Assembly (NCBI RefSeq): GCF_009735625.1
Contig: NZ_CP046244.1
Span: forward strand, 2,852,001-2,916,000
Source: Moorella glycerini
GTDB lineage: Bacteria; Bacillota; DSM-521; Neomoorellales; Neomoorellaceae
DNA length: 64,000 bases
Reading direction: 5' to 3'
The notes beneath the pieces are model-generated. The model did not search any database. It was not told the origin of the DNA and saw nothing but the letters and a program-made list of their open reading frames with translations. The translations under genes were made by a program, and so were the position numbers. This document shows positions 1-10,060 of the stretch, one piece after another (the first letter of the stretch is position 1; every line of letters starts with the position of its first letter).

Positions 1-998
1 CCCAGGCCCACCTAGACGATCTCACCAAACCACCGGGAAGCCTGGGGACTCTGGAAACAATTGCCCGGCAGCTGGCCGGGATTAAAGGGGAAGTGCCGCG
101 CCGGTTATCCCGCAAGACCCATATCCTCATGGCCGGGGACCATGGTGTAGTAGCTGAGGGAGTCAGCGCTTTCCCCCAGGAAGTTACACCCCAGATGGTG
201 CTGAACTTTGCCAGCGGCGGGGCGGCCATTAACGTCCTGGCTCGCCATGCCGGGGCAGAACTGGTCCTGGTGGATATTGGTGTGGCCGCGGAACTGCCGG
301 ACCTCCCGGGTTTACTGAAAAGAAAAGTAGCCCCCGGTACCGCCAACCTGGCCCGGGGCCCGGCCATGATCAGGGAGCAGGCCATTGCCGCCCTGGAAGT
401 CGGTATCGAGGTTGCCAATGAGAAAATTGCCGCCGGCAGCGAACTGCTGGGCATTGGTGAGATGGGCATCGGCAACACCACCCCCAGCACGGCCATTCTG
501 GCCGCCTTCAGCGGCCTGCCGGTAGAGAAAATTACCGGCCGGGGGACGGGAATTGATGATCAACGCCTGCAGCTAAAGATTAATGCCATTCGCCGGGGGC
601 TGGAAGTAAATCGCCCCAACCCTGCAGATCCCCTGGATGTCCTGGCCAAGGTAGGGGGGTTGGAGATTGCCGGTATGGCCGGGGTAATCCTGGCCGGGGC
701 AGCCGCCCGGGTACCGGTGCTTATCGACGGCTTTATTTCCGGGGCTGCCGCCCTGGTGGCCACCCGCCTGGCACCGGGGGCCAAAGAATACATCCTGGCC
801 TCCCATCTTTCCGAAGAACCCGGGCATGCTGCCGCCCTGGAACTCCTGGGCCTCAAGCCCATGCTGACCATGCAGATGCGCCTGGGCGAGGGTACCGGGG
901 CCGCCCTGGGGATGACCATGATCGAGGCAGCCATTAAGATCTACCACGAGATGGCTACCTTCAGCCAGGCCGGCGTTTCAGGGGCGCTCGACAGTTGA
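1..998 (+). CDS. cobT: Nicotinate-nucleotide--dimethylbenzimidazole phosphoribosyltransferase, 5' end outside window
   Basis: CobT transfers phosphoribose from nicotinate mononucleotide to 5,6-dimethylbenzimidazole, giving alpha-ribazole phosphate for the lower ligand of cobalamin. The reading frame is open from base 3, so the true start lies upstream; 331 residues are visible of a family length near 350. The frame opens with [12 protein letters not shown], typical of the CobT N-terminus, followed by [16 protein letters not shown]. The C-terminal [11 protein letters not shown] carries the Glu known as the catalytic base in the Salmonella enzyme. The TGA stop overlaps the TTG start of cobS by 4 bases (TTGA), so the two are probably translationally coupled. 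A GTG at 93 could be mistaken for a start but homologous sequence lies upstream of it. Confidence 0.95.
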   Translation, partial: QAHLDDLTKPPGSLGTLETIARQLAGIKGEVPRRLSRKTHILMAGDHGVVAEGVSAFPQEVTPQMVLNFASGGAAINVLARHAGAELVLVDIGVAAELPDLPGLLKRKVAPGTANLARGPAMIREQAIAALEVGIEVANEKIAAGSELLGIGEMGIGNTTPSTAILAAFSGLPVEKITGRGTGIDDQRLQLKINAIRRGLEVNRPNPADPLDVLAKVGGLEIAGMAGVILAGAAARVPVLIDGFISGAAALVATRLAPGAKEYILASHLSEEPGHAAALELLGLKPMLTMQMRLGEGTGAALGMTMIEAAIKIYHEMATFSQAGVSGALDS

Positions 999-1762
999 AA
1001 GGCCAGCTCAATGCCTTCCTTGCCGCCCTCCAGTTTTTGACGCGTATCCGTTTAAGCAGCGGGGATAATTCTCCGGATGCCTGGCAAAGGAGTGTCGCTT
1101 ATTTTCCCCTGGTAGGGCTGCTTTTAGGGTTAATCCTTGCCGGGGTCTGGCAGGCCTTAAGTTACCTGCTCCCCGCTTCCGCCCGGGCCGGCCTGGTCCT
1201 GGCCCTGGCGGTTTTCTTAAGCGGCGGCCTGCACCTGGACGGCTTTATCGACAGCATGGACGGCCTTTTTTCCGGCCGGGAGCGGGAACGCATCCTGGCC
1301 ATCATGAAAGACAGCCATGTGGGTGCCCACGGCGTAACGGCAGTCGTTACCCTGCTGGTGGTAAAATACAGCCTGTTAACGGCCCTGCCGCCCGGGCACC
1401 TCTGGCTGGCCGGGCTGCCGCTACCGCCGCTGCTGTTGCTGATGCCTGTCTTGAGCCGCTGGGCCATGGTACCGGCCCTGACCTGTTTCCCCTATGCCCG
1501 TAAAGAAGGGCTGGGCACCCTTTTCAAGGCCGGCCGGGGCCGCCGGAGCTTGAGTATAGCCACCCTGATAACCGTCCTGCTGAGCTGGTTAATTATGGGG
1601 CTACCGGGTCTGGTTTACCTGTTGCTGGTGGGTCTGGTGTCCCTGGGCTGGTGCAACTGGGTCAGGCGGCTCCTGGGGGGCCTGACCGGCGATACCTACG
1701 GTGCCCTGGCCGAAATAGCCGAGGTCTTTGTCCTGGCAGCTTATTTTTTCTGGCCGTGGTAA
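995..1762 (+). CDS. cobS: Adenosylcobinamide-GDP ribazoletransferase (cobalamin synthase)
   Basis: CobS is the integral membrane enzyme that joins adenosylcobinamide-GDP to alpha-ribazole (or its phosphate) in the last steps of adenosylcobalamin synthesis. The 255-residue product has the usual family length, several hydrophobic segments, and the acidic signature [15 protein letters not shown] near residue 80, thought to bind metal. It begins with TTG inside the cobT stop codon. It is followed after 13 bases by the threonine-kinase gene, within one cobalamin nucleotide-loop operon. Confidence 0.95.
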   Translation: MKGQLNAFLAALQFLTRIRLSSGDNSPDAWQRSVAYFPLVGLLLGLILAGVWQALSYLLPASARAGLVLALAVFLSGGLHLDGFIDSMDGLFSGRERERILAIMKDSHVGAHGVTAVVTLLVVKYSLLTALPPGHLWLAGLPLPPLLLLMPVLSRWAMVPALTCFPYARKEGLGTLFKAGRGRRSLSIATLITVLLSWLIMGLPGLVYLLLVGLVSLGWCNWVRRLLGGLTGDTYGALAEIAEVFVLAAYFFWPW

Positions 1763-1775
1763 GGGGGGGAAAGCC

Positions 1776-2687
1776 ATGCAGGGAGTAGCCCAGGCCCGTG
1801 GTGCCTGCGGCGAGTTGGTCCAGGGGATGGTTGACGGTAAATATTTCCTCATTACCTGCCCGATTAATATCAGTGCCGAAGCGACTGTAACTTTGATCCC
1901 AGGAGGCCGCTTTCAGGGTCCACCGGGAAAGAGCAAGGCCCTGGCGGCAGCACGCCTGACCATGGCCCGGCTGGGAGAGAAGCAGTGGGGCGCCCGGCTG
2001 GCCATAAACAACCCCCTGCCGCCCGGCAAGGGGCTGGCCAGCAGTACGGCCGATGTGGCGGCGGCAGCCGCAGCTACGGCCGGGGCCCTGGGGGCAGAAC
2101 TATCCCTGGAAGAGATTAAAAGGATAGCCCTGGCCATTGAACCGAGTGACGGTACCTTCCTGCCGGGCATTGTCCTCTTTGATCACCTCCGGGGCGAATT
2201 CTGGGAAAGTTTGGGGGAACCGCCGCCCCTGGCCATTTTAATCGTCGATCTGGGGGGTACGGTTGATACCGTCCTCTTTAACCAGCGCCGGGATCTAATG
2301 ACTTTAAACCAGGCCAGGGAAGGGGCTGTCCGCCAGGCGGTGGCCCTGGTGCGGGAGGGACTGGCCTGCGGGCGACCGGAATTAATTGCCCGGGGTGCCA
2401 CTTTAAGCGCCCTGGCCAACCAAAAGATTCTCTATAAACCGGAACTGGAAACCCTGGTGGAGCTGGCTACCGGCCTGGGAGCCCTGGGGGTAAATGCGGC
2501 CCACAGCGGCACGGTGGCGGGTATCCTCTATCGACCTGGAGAAGTAGACATCGACGAGCTGGAAAGACAAATCCGGGCAGTCTTTCCCTATGTACATTTT
2601 ATCCGGGCCACTATGACCGGTGGTGGAGTGGAAACCGGGGGTGAACCATGGCTTACGGGCAAGCAGGTAACGGCGGCAGGGAGCTAG
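1776..2687 (+). CDS. GHMP-family kinase, PduX-like L-threonine kinase
   Basis: This 303-residue protein is a GHMP-superfamily kinase: the ATP-binding glycine/serine loop PLPPGKGLASSTADV lies near residue 85, and a late glycine-rich TMTGGGVETGG occurs near the C-terminus. In this position, directly before cobD, it is best read as the PduX-type kinase that phosphorylates L-threonine to give the CobD substrate. An in-frame ATG at 1728 exists but lies inside cobS; the ATG at 1776 follows a strong AAGGGGGGAA site at good spacing and was chosen. Its 3' end overlaps cobD by 40 bases. The kinase substrate is inferred from the family and neighbours. Confidence 0.85.
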   Translation: MQGVAQARGACGELVQGMVDGKYFLITCPINISAEATVTLIPGGRFQGPPGKSKALAAARLTMARLGEKQWGARLAINNPLPPGKGLASSTADVAAAAAATAGALGAELSLEEIKRIALAIEPSDGTFLPGIVLFDHLRGEFWESLGEPPPLAILIVDLGGTVDTVLFNQRRDLMTLNQAREGAVRQAVALVREGLACGRPELIARGATLSALANQKILYKPELETLVELATGLGALGVNAAHSGTVAGILYRPGEVDIDELERQIRAVFPYVHFIRATMTGGGVETGGEPWLTGKQVTAAGS

Positions 2688-3772
2688 CCAGGCCGGTTCA
2701 TGGCGGCGACTGGCAGGGGGCGGTAGAAAAATATGGCTGGCAGCCGGAAGAAATACTGGACTTCAGCGCTAATGTCAACCCCCTGGGGCCGCCCGCCGGG
2801 GTCCTCAAAACCTTGCAACAAAACCTGCAGGCCATCCAGCGTTACCCCGATCCCCAGTGCCGGCAGTTAAAAAAAGCCCTGGCTACTTACCTGCAGGTAG
2901 ACCCGGACGCAGTTATAGCCGCCAATGGAGCGACAGAATTGATCTATCTCATCTGCCAGGCTTTAAAGCCTCGCCGCGTCCTTATCCCGGAGCCAACCTT
3001 TAGCGAATATCGCCGCGCCGCTTTAGTTGCCGGGGCCGAAGTGGTGACGATGGAACTTGACCCGGCTTCTTTCTTTGCCCTGGATATAGCCCGCTGGCGG
3101 CAAAACCTGGCGCGAGTAGATCTCGCCTTTTTATGCAACCCCAATAACCCTACGAGCCAGCTCTTGGAGAAAGCAGTTTTAAAAGAAATTGTTGAACTTT
3201 GCCGGCGGCGTGGCGTTTTTCTTGTTATCGACGAATCCTTCCTCGATTTCGTCCCCAACTGGCCGGAACTTTCCCTGGGCAGCCGGGCGGCTGCCAGGGA
3301 GGGATTATTGTCCTTACGCTCCCTGACCAAGATTTTTGCCCTGCCGGGGCTGCGCCTGGGCTGCGGGGTGGCCCATCCAGAACTGGTAGCCAGGCTGGAA
3401 GCCCGGCGGGACCCCTGGAGTGTCAATATCCTGGCCCAGATAGCCGGTGCTGTGGCCCTGGCCGACATGGAGTATTTAGAGGCGACCCGGGAATTAATCA
3501 GGCAGGAAAAAGAATATCTTTATCATGGGCTGGCGGGGCTGGCAGGATTCCGGCCCTATCATCCCGAAGTTAATTTTATCCTGACGGATATTACCGCCAG
3601 CGGCCTGACGGTTCCCCGGCTGGCAGCGCACCTGGCCCGGGAACGCATCTTAATTCGCGATTGTTCTTCTTTCCCCGGCCTGGGGCCGGCCTATTTTCGC
3701 GTGGCCGTACGTGAGCGGGGGGCCAACCAGAAGCTGCTGGCAGCTTTAGAGAAAGCGGTGGAGGAGAGTTAA
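2648..3772 (+). CDS. cobD: L-threonine-O-3-phosphate decarboxylase
   Basis: CobD is a PLP enzyme of the class I/II aminotransferase fold that decarboxylates threonine phosphate to (R)-1-amino-2-propanol phosphate, the aminopropanol linker of cobalamin. The 374-residue product shows YPDPQCRQLKKALA, the CNPNNPT motif near residue 165, DESFLDF, and SLTKIFALPGLRLG containing the PLP lysine. The histidinol-phosphate aminotransferase HisC is the close relative, but the cobT-cobS-kinase-cobD context favours CobD. The start ATG lies inside the preceding kinase gene, so coupling is likely. Confidence 0.92.
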   Translation: MAYGQAGNGGRELARPVHGGDWQGAVEKYGWQPEEILDFSANVNPLGPPAGVLKTLQQNLQAIQRYPDPQCRQLKKALATYLQVDPDAVIAANGATELIYLICQALKPRRVLIPEPTFSEYRRAALVAGAEVVTMELDPASFFALDIARWRQNLARVDLAFLCNPNNPTSQLLEKAVLKEIVELCRRRGVFLVIDESFLDFVPNWPELSLGSRAAAREGLLSLRSLTKIFALPGLRLGCGVAHPELVARLEARRDPWSVNILAQIAGAVALADMEYLEATRELIRQEKEYLYHGLAGLAGFRPYHPEVNFILTDITASGLTVPRLAAHLARERILIRDCSSFPGLGPAYFRVAVRERGANQKLLAALEKAVEES

Positions 3773-4417
3773 TTGCAGGGTACAAGGGTTTACCTGGTCC
3801 GCCATGGTGAAACGGAGTGGAACAACTCGGGGCGCTACCAGGGGCATTCGGATGTGGCTTTGAGCTCAAAAGGCCGGCTCCAGGCAGAATTGTTGCGCGA
3901 GCGTTTTCGCCATATTTCCCTGGATGGTGTTTACAGCAGCGATCTCAGCCGCGCCCGGGAAACAGCGGCTACTATTGCTGCTCCCCATGGCCTGGAAGTG
4001 AATACAGTTACGGGCTTACGGGAAATAAACTTTGGCGCCTGGGAAGGCCTGACCTACCAGGAGATAATCGCGGGTTTCCCCCGCGAGTGGGAAGAATGGC
4101 GGCAGGATCCGGGTAACAGGATTGTACCCGGCGGGGAAAGTTTCCAGCAGGTCAAGGCGCGGGTCTGGGAAGCCTTTAACGGGATCGTACAGCAGGAAAA
4201 GGGGTGCAGCATACTTTTGGTAGCCCACGGCGGCAGCCTCAGGACCCTTATTTGTGCCATCCTGGGACTGGATTTAACTGCTGTCTGGCGCTTTCGCCTG
4301 GACAATACCGGGGTCAGTATTGTCGATTGTTATGACGATAAGCACATCCTGGTGCTCTTAAACGATACCCACCACCTGGAAACCCTGGGCGGGCCCGACG
4401 GCAGTGGTGTTTTATAA
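3773..4417 (+). CDS. cobC: Histidine phosphatase, probable alpha-ribazole phosphatase
   Basis: The 214-residue protein starts with the histidine-phosphatase signature YLVRHGETEWN and has the second histidine in LLVAHGGSLRTL, so it is a phosphoglycerate-mutase-like phosphohydrolase. At the end of the cobalamin operon its likely job is removing phosphate from alpha-ribazole 5'-phosphate or from adenosylcobalamin phosphate. The TTG start immediately follows the cobD stop codon, with GGAGGAG 8 bases upstream. A general sugar-phosphate phosphatase cannot be excluded from sequence alone. Confidence 0.85.
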   Translation: MQGTRVYLVRHGETEWNNSGRYQGHSDVALSSKGRLQAELLRERFRHISLDGVYSSDLSRARETAATIAAPHGLEVNTVTGLREINFGAWEGLTYQEIIAGFPREWEEWRQDPGNRIVPGGESFQQVKARVWEAFNGIVQQEKGCSILLVAHGGSLRTLICAILGLDLTAVWRFRLDNTGVSIVDCYDDKHILVLLNDTHHLETLGGPDGSGVL

Positions 4418-4474
4418 TCAGTCCGGGGTAAAAGGATACCCTTTAAGGCAAACTACCTCCAGGAGGTGTTTGCC

Positions 4475-4702
4475 GTGGAACCTACCTTCAAGCCCTCGCG
4501 AGCGCCCTGGAGCACCCGGCCTGGCTTAAAGGAAATGGCTGCTGAGGTCGGGATAGATTTTGACCGCTTCCTGGCCGGCCTGGCTGCCAACCGCTCAGAT
4601 ACCGAACTGGCAGCCGAATTCGGGGTGGATTCCCAGGTTATTTTTCGCCTGCGGGACCATTTTGAACGTTACGGGCTTCATTCCATTATGGGGCAGGATT
4701 AG
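4475..4702 (+). CDS. Small helix-turn-helix-like protein
   Basis: A 75-residue protein of unknown function. The segment TELAAEFGVDSQVIFRLRDH (about residues 43-62) looks like a helix-turn-helix, suggesting DNA binding, but no family is recognised with certainty. GTG at 4475 was chosen because AGGAGGTG lies 7 bases upstream; a GTG at 4466 is itself part of that ribosome binding site. It follows the cobC-like gene by 57 bases and its stop codon is part of a terminator hairpin, so it is probably the last gene of the cobalamin operon. Confidence 0.7.
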   Translation: MEPTFKPSRAPWSTRPGLKEMAAEVGIDFDRFLAGLAANRSDTELAAEFGVDSQVIFRLRDHFERYGLHSIMGQD

Positions 4703-4727
4703 CCGGGTTTCCCGGCTATTTTTTATA
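4700..4727 (+). terminator. Rho-independent terminator of the cobalamin operon
   Basis: The inverted repeat AGCCGGG-TTT-CCCGGCT is followed by ATTTTTTAT. The first arm overlaps the TAG stop codon of the small HTH-like gene. Confidence 0.8.
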
Positions 4728-4825
4728 TTTCCCGGGGAACTAATTTCAGATATAATAGCCTGGAATCAGGAGTAACTTGACAACGATTTACCCTGACAGG
4801 AGGCTGGTACTGCCAGCCGGACTTA

Positions 4826-4834
4826 TGGTATAAT
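4826..4834 (+). promoter_or_regulatory. Extended -10 promoter of guaB
   Basis: TGGTATAAT is a perfect extended -10 element 38 bases upstream of the guaB start. No good -35 is seen; instead a hairpin-forming repeat GGCTGG-TACTG-CCAGCC (4802-4818) occupies the spacer side and could be an operator. Confidence 0.6.
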
Positions 4835-4860
4835 TAAGCAATAATTTGGTCCTGATTTAA

Positions 4861-6327
<1,467 letters not shown>

Positions 6328-6463
6328 GGTAGGGGCATTAAATTACTACTGCTGGTTCCCAGAGACCTCCCGGCCAGAATGTAAGTTAAATATGTCGAAC
6401 TGGTTCTCCTGGAAGGTTCAGAAAGAAAGCAAAAAATGCATAAATTGGGAAGAGGTGGAAGCA

Positions 6464-7561
6464 ATGGCGGCAGAAGTATTCTGGGCTGATATGCGGACAG
6501 AAAAAGGGAAGAATCTCGTGGACAAGGTAGCCGCTTTATGGCGTAAAGCCGGTTTTCAAAGGGCCATCGCCCCGGAGGACCTGGTAGCCATCAAAATCCA
6601 TTTTGGCGAAAGGGGGAATCTGGCCTATATTAACGCAGTTTTTGCCCGTCGGGTGGTGGAATTGGTGAAAGCCAGCCGGGGTAAACCTTTCCTTACGGAT
6701 TCCAATACCCTCTATGTAGGTTCCCGTTCCAACGCCGTCGACCATTTACAGACGGCCATTGAAAACGGTTTTGCCTATGCTGTGGCCGGTGCTCCCTTGA
6801 TCATAGCCGACGGCTTGAAAGGCAAGGATTATTATGAGGTACCGGTTAACGGCAGGCATTTCCAGCAGGTTAAAATCAGCAGCGCCATTTACCACGCCGA
6901 CAGCATGGTGGTCATGAGCCACTTTAAAGGCCATGAATTGACGAGTTTTGGCGGGACTATTAAGAACCTGGGCATGGGTTGCGGCAGCCCGAGCGGCAAG
7001 CAGATGATGCATAGCGATGTTCTACCCGAAGTCCAGGAAGAAAAATGTATCGGCTGCGGCAGGTGCCGCCGCTGGTGCCCGGCAGGAGCCATTACCGTAA
7101 ATGAAAAAGCCAGCATCAATGCTGAGCTGTGCATTGGCTGCGGTGAGTGTACCGTTACCTGCCCGGAAAGGGCTATTAAAGCGAGCTTTAAAAGCGACCC
7201 GGTAGTATTGCAGGAAAAGATTGTAGAATTTGCCCGGGGAGCCCTCAAGGATAAAGAGAACAAATGCGTCTTCTTTAACTTTGTGACCCACGTGGCTCCC
7301 GAATGCGATTGTAACTCCTGGAATGACGCCGCCATTATCCCCGATGTCGGCATCCTGGCTTCCTGGGACCCGGTGGCCCTGGACCAGGCTAGTTTCGACC
7401 TGGCCAATGCCCAGCCGGCCCTGCCGGGAACCCGCCTGGACGGTCACGAGGGCGTTAAAGATAAATTCCTGGCCATCAGTGGGTATGACGGTACCCCCCT
7501 CTTAAAATATGCTGAGGAGATGGGCCTGGGAACGCGAGAATATAACCTGATTAAGATTTAA
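6464..7561 (+). CDS. DUF362 domain protein with two 4Fe-4S clusters
   Basis: The 365-residue product is a DUF362 protein: an N-terminal iron-sulfur-protein-like domain followed by a two-cluster ferredoxin insert near residues 190-245 with CIGCGRCRRWCP and CIGCGECTVTCP. Members are thought to be electron carriers or to help assemble iron-sulfur enzymes, but no reaction is established. The start ATG at 6464 follows GAAGAGGTGG at good spacing and gives the normal family N-terminus (MAAEVFWADMR); an upstream in-frame ATG at 6392 has no clear ribosome binding site. The 136-base stretch before it holds no recognisable signal. Confidence 0.85.
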   Translation: MAAEVFWADMRTEKGKNLVDKVAALWRKAGFQRAIAPEDLVAIKIHFGERGNLAYINAVFARRVVELVKASRGKPFLTDSNTLYVGSRSNAVDHLQTAIENGFAYAVAGAPLIIADGLKGKDYYEVPVNGRHFQQVKISSAIYHADSMVVMSHFKGHELTSFGGTIKNLGMGCGSPSGKQMMHSDVLPEVQEEKCIGCGRCRRWCPAGAITVNEKASINAELCIGCGECTVTCPERAIKASFKSDPVVLQEKIVEFARGALKDKENKCVFFNFVTHVAPECDCNSWNDAAIIPDVGILASWDPVALDQASFDLANAQPALPGTRLDGHEGVKDKFLAISGYDGTPLLKYAEEMGLGTREYNLIKI

Positions 7562-7642
7562 AAGGTATAAATGGCAATGTGGTCTTTAAGTTGAAAAGAC
7601 ACATATATATCGACAACCTTTCCAGCAGGAGGATTGGAAAAA

Positions 7643-8086
7643 ATGGCGAACTTATATGTTAAGAAGCTGGAAGGCAGGTCCGGCCGGCAACTGGCCTATC
7701 GCCTGGCCTATGGCTGCGATCTCCTGGAAGCCCTGCAGGGTATAGTTGCGGAAGAGGATGTACGTTTCGGTTCCATTAACTTTTTGGGTAGCGTTCTAAA
7801 GGCCAAGATAGGATACTATTTAGTAGAGGAAAAGCGTTTTATAACCATGGAAATGGACCAGCTTATGGAAATTTTAAACGGCCTGGGCAATGTTTCCCTG
7901 AAAGATGGTAAACCCTTTGTCCATGCCCACGTCACTTTCCTCGACCGCGAAGGAAAAATTCACGGAGGGCATCTCTTGCCGGGAACCATTGTTTATGCCG
8001 GGGAAGTTTTCATTGAGGAAATTGAGCTCCCGGCACCGCCGGAGCGGGTCTATGACCCGGTGACCGGATTAAACCTGTGGGAATAG
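7643..8086 (+). CDS. PPC domain (DUF296) protein
   Basis: This 147-residue protein is a complete PPC domain (plant and prokaryote conserved, DUF296). It shows the conserved metal-site-like motif HAHVT near residue 95 and GGHLLPG shortly after. Bacterial PPC proteins form trimers and are suggested to bind DNA or metal, but their role is unknown. The ATG at 7643 follows AGGAGG by about 10 bases; a TTG at 7634 touches the ribosome binding site and is unlikely. Confidence 0.85.
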   Translation: MANLYVKKLEGRSGRQLAYRLAYGCDLLEALQGIVAEEDVRFGSINFLGSVLKAKIGYYLVEEKRFITMEMDQLMEILNGLGNVSLKDGKPFVHAHVTFLDREGKIHGGHLLPGTIVYAGEVFIEEIELPAPPERVYDPVTGLNLWE

Positions 8087-8134
8087 AATGGCTTGAAGGT
8101 TGGCCGAATAATAATCTTATTGGGGGTGGGGATA

Positions 8135-8617
8135 ATGCTCATACCGGTGAAGGTAAAACAGATAGTCCTGGATCAGAGCTTGAGCCCGGTAGTGTTACTG
8201 AGCGACCAGGAGGGAACTCAGGTTTTGCCCATCTGGGTGGGTCCCTTTGAAGCCCAGGCTATTGCCCTGGCCTTGCAGGGCATCCTGACACCGCGCCCCC
8301 TGACCCACGACCTGTTACGCTCCCTGTGTGAGAATCTGGGAGTGGAGGTCAAAAAGGTTCTGGTCCAGGATATACGCGACGGTACCTATTATGCTGAACT
8401 TTACCTCCGTCAGGGGGATAAAGAGATAGTAGTTGATGCCCGGCCCAGCGACGCCATTGCCCTGGCCCTCAGGACCAACGCACCCCTCTATATCACTGAA
8501 AAGGTGGCAGCCTATACCTTAAATATTGAAGACCTGGTCAGTGAAGACCAGGTTGAGGAGTTGCAGCAAATGCTGGCAGATAATAAACCAGAGGATGACA
8601 AAAAGCACCTGCATTAA
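8135..8617 (+). CDS. Bifunctional nuclease (BFN) domain protein
   Basis: A 160-residue protein with the BFN/DUF151 domain (about residues 5-130): LPIWVGPFEAQAIALAL near residue 35 and ARPSDAIALALR near residue 100 are family hallmarks. Some plant and bacterial members have DNase and RNase activity; the cellular role in Firmicutes is unknown. The ATG at 8135 was chosen because GGGGGTGGGG lies directly upstream; the upstream GTG-type starts at 8093 would add a short hydrophobic stretch not seen in the family. The C-terminus is acidic and ends in KHLH. Confidence 0.85.
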   Translation: MLIPVKVKQIVLDQSLSPVVLLSDQEGTQVLPIWVGPFEAQAIALALQGILTPRPLTHDLLRSLCENLGVEVKKVLVQDIRDGTYYAELYLRQGDKEIVVDARPSDAIALALRTNAPLYITEKVAAYTLNIEDLVSEDQVEELQQMLADNKPEDDKKHLH

Positions 8618-8627
8618 CAGGTCCTCC

Positions 8628-8660
8628 ATCCCGGCCAGGCAAAAAGGCCGGGATTATTTG
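8628..8660 (+). terminator. Probable terminator after BFN gene
   Basis: The perfect arms ATCCCGGCC and GGCCGGGAT (9 base pairs) are followed by TATTTG. The T-run is short, so termination may be partial and miaB could be reached by readthrough. Confidence 0.55.
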
Positions 8661-8677
8661 TAGCCAGGGCCAGGAAA

Positions 8678-10060
8678 ATGTATAATAAAAAGGAGTTACA
8701 TTCTATACTTCCGGAGGGTTCAAGTTTGGCGGGTCAAGGGAAAACCTTTAAGATTATCACCTACGGTTGCCAGATGAATCAAAGGGACAGCGAAATGATG
8801 GCCGACCTCCTCCAGGCTGCAGGTTATGAACCAGTTGCTGACGAGGCAGATGCTGATGTCATTGTCCTTGATACCTGCTGCGTGCGGGAAAAGGCTGAGA
8901 ATAAAGTCTACGGTAAACTGGGCCAGATAGAAAGACTGAAAAATGCCAATCCAGACCTGGTAATTGCCGTAGCCGGTTGTATGGTCCAGCAGCCCGGAGC
9001 GGCCGCAAAGATCCGCCAGCAGGCACCTTATGTCGACTTGCTCCTGGGGACCCATAACCTGGCTGAATTGCCCCGGCTGATTGAGGAAATCAGAGAACTG
9101 CACCAGCCCCGGGTAGCTGTCCGGGAAGAGGAAGGCGCGATAGGAGAAGATTTGCCCCGGCGCCGGGCCCGCGGCGCCCAGGCCTTTGTAACCATTACCT
9201 ATGGCTGCAATAATTTTTGTACCTACTGCATTGTGCCCTATGTCCGCGGCCGGGAGAGGAGCCGCCGGCCAGAAGATATATTAAAAGAAATCAAAGACCT
9301 GGTTGACCAGGGGGTTATTGAGGTAACCCTGCTGGGCCAGAATGTCAATTCCTACGGGCGTGATTTAGAGGAGAAAATTGGTTTTGCCGACCTGTTAACC
9401 AGGGTTAACGCCATTGAAGGATTAAAACGTATTCGCTATGTGACTTCCCACCCCCGGGATTTTACTCCCCGGCTGGTGGAGACCATCAGCCGCCTGGACA
9501 AGGTGTGCGAGCATGTGCACCTGCCCGTCCAGGCCGGCAGCAACCGTATCCTGGAACTCATGCACCGGGGCTATACGAGGGAGCATTACCTGGAGCTGGT
9601 CGCCTCTTTACGCCGGCATATGCCAGGAATTAGCCTGACTACCGACCTTATTGTCGGTTTTCCCGGCGAAACGGAAGAGGATTTTAGGGAGACCCTGGAC
9701 CTGGTGGCCAGGGTACAGTTTGATAATGCCTTTACCTTTATGTACTCGCCACGTAAAGGTACGGTGGCGGCTACCCTGCCCGGACAACTGCCCCTGGAAG
9801 TAAAGAAAGAACGCTTAAAGCGTTTAATGGAACTCCAGAACCAGATCAGCCTGGCCAAAAACGAAGCCCTGGTGGGGCAGGAAATAGAGGTGCTGGTGGA
9901 AGGGCCGAGTAAAACGGATCCTTCCCGGTTAAGCGGGCGCACCCGGACCAACAAGCTGGTTATCTTCCCTGGCGACCAGAACTTAACCGGCAAGCTGGTC
10001 AATGTCCGGCTAACCCAAGCCCAGACGTGGTTATTAAAAGGGGAAATCAGCTGTGACTAA
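8678..10060 (+). CDS. miaB: tRNA-2-methylthio-N6-dimethylallyladenosine synthase
   Basis: MiaB is a radical-SAM methylthiotransferase that converts i6A37 to ms2i6A37 in tRNAs reading UNN codons; the same window encodes MiaA, which makes the substrate. The 460-residue protein has the N-terminal UPF0004 cysteines ([29 protein letters not shown]), the radical-SAM triad CNNFCTYC near residue 180, and a C-terminal TRAM domain. The ATG at 8678 follows a weak AGGAAA; a TTG at 8724 after GGAGGG is an alternative start that would remove 15 residues. The end overlaps mutS by 8 bases. Confidence 0.95.
   Translation: MYNKKELHSILPEGSSLAGQGKTFKIITYGCQMNQRDSEMMADLLQAAGYEPVADEADADVIVLDTCCVREKAENKVYGKLGQIERLKNANPDLVIAVAGCMVQQPGAAAKIRQQAPYVDLLLGTHNLAELPRLIEEIRELHQPRVAVREEEGAIGEDLPRRRARGAQAFVTITYGCNNFCTYCIVPYVRGRERSRRPEDILKEIKDLVDQGVIEVTLLGQNVNSYGRDLEEKIGFADLLTRVNAIEGLKRIRYVTSHPRDFTPRLVETISRLDKVCEHVHLPVQAGSNRILELMHRGYTREHYLELVASLRRHMPGISLTTDLIVGFPGETEEDFRETLDLVARVQFDNAFTFMYSPRKGTVAATLPGQLPLEVKKERLKRLMELQNQISLAKNEALVGQEIEVLVEGPSKTDPSRLSGRTRTNKLVIFPGDQNLTGKLVNVRLTQAQTWLLKGEISCD

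Noticed and set aside
6328-6463. Upstream start at 6392 for the DUF362 protein
   Set aside because: No ribosome binding site, and the extra residues do not resemble the family N-terminus.
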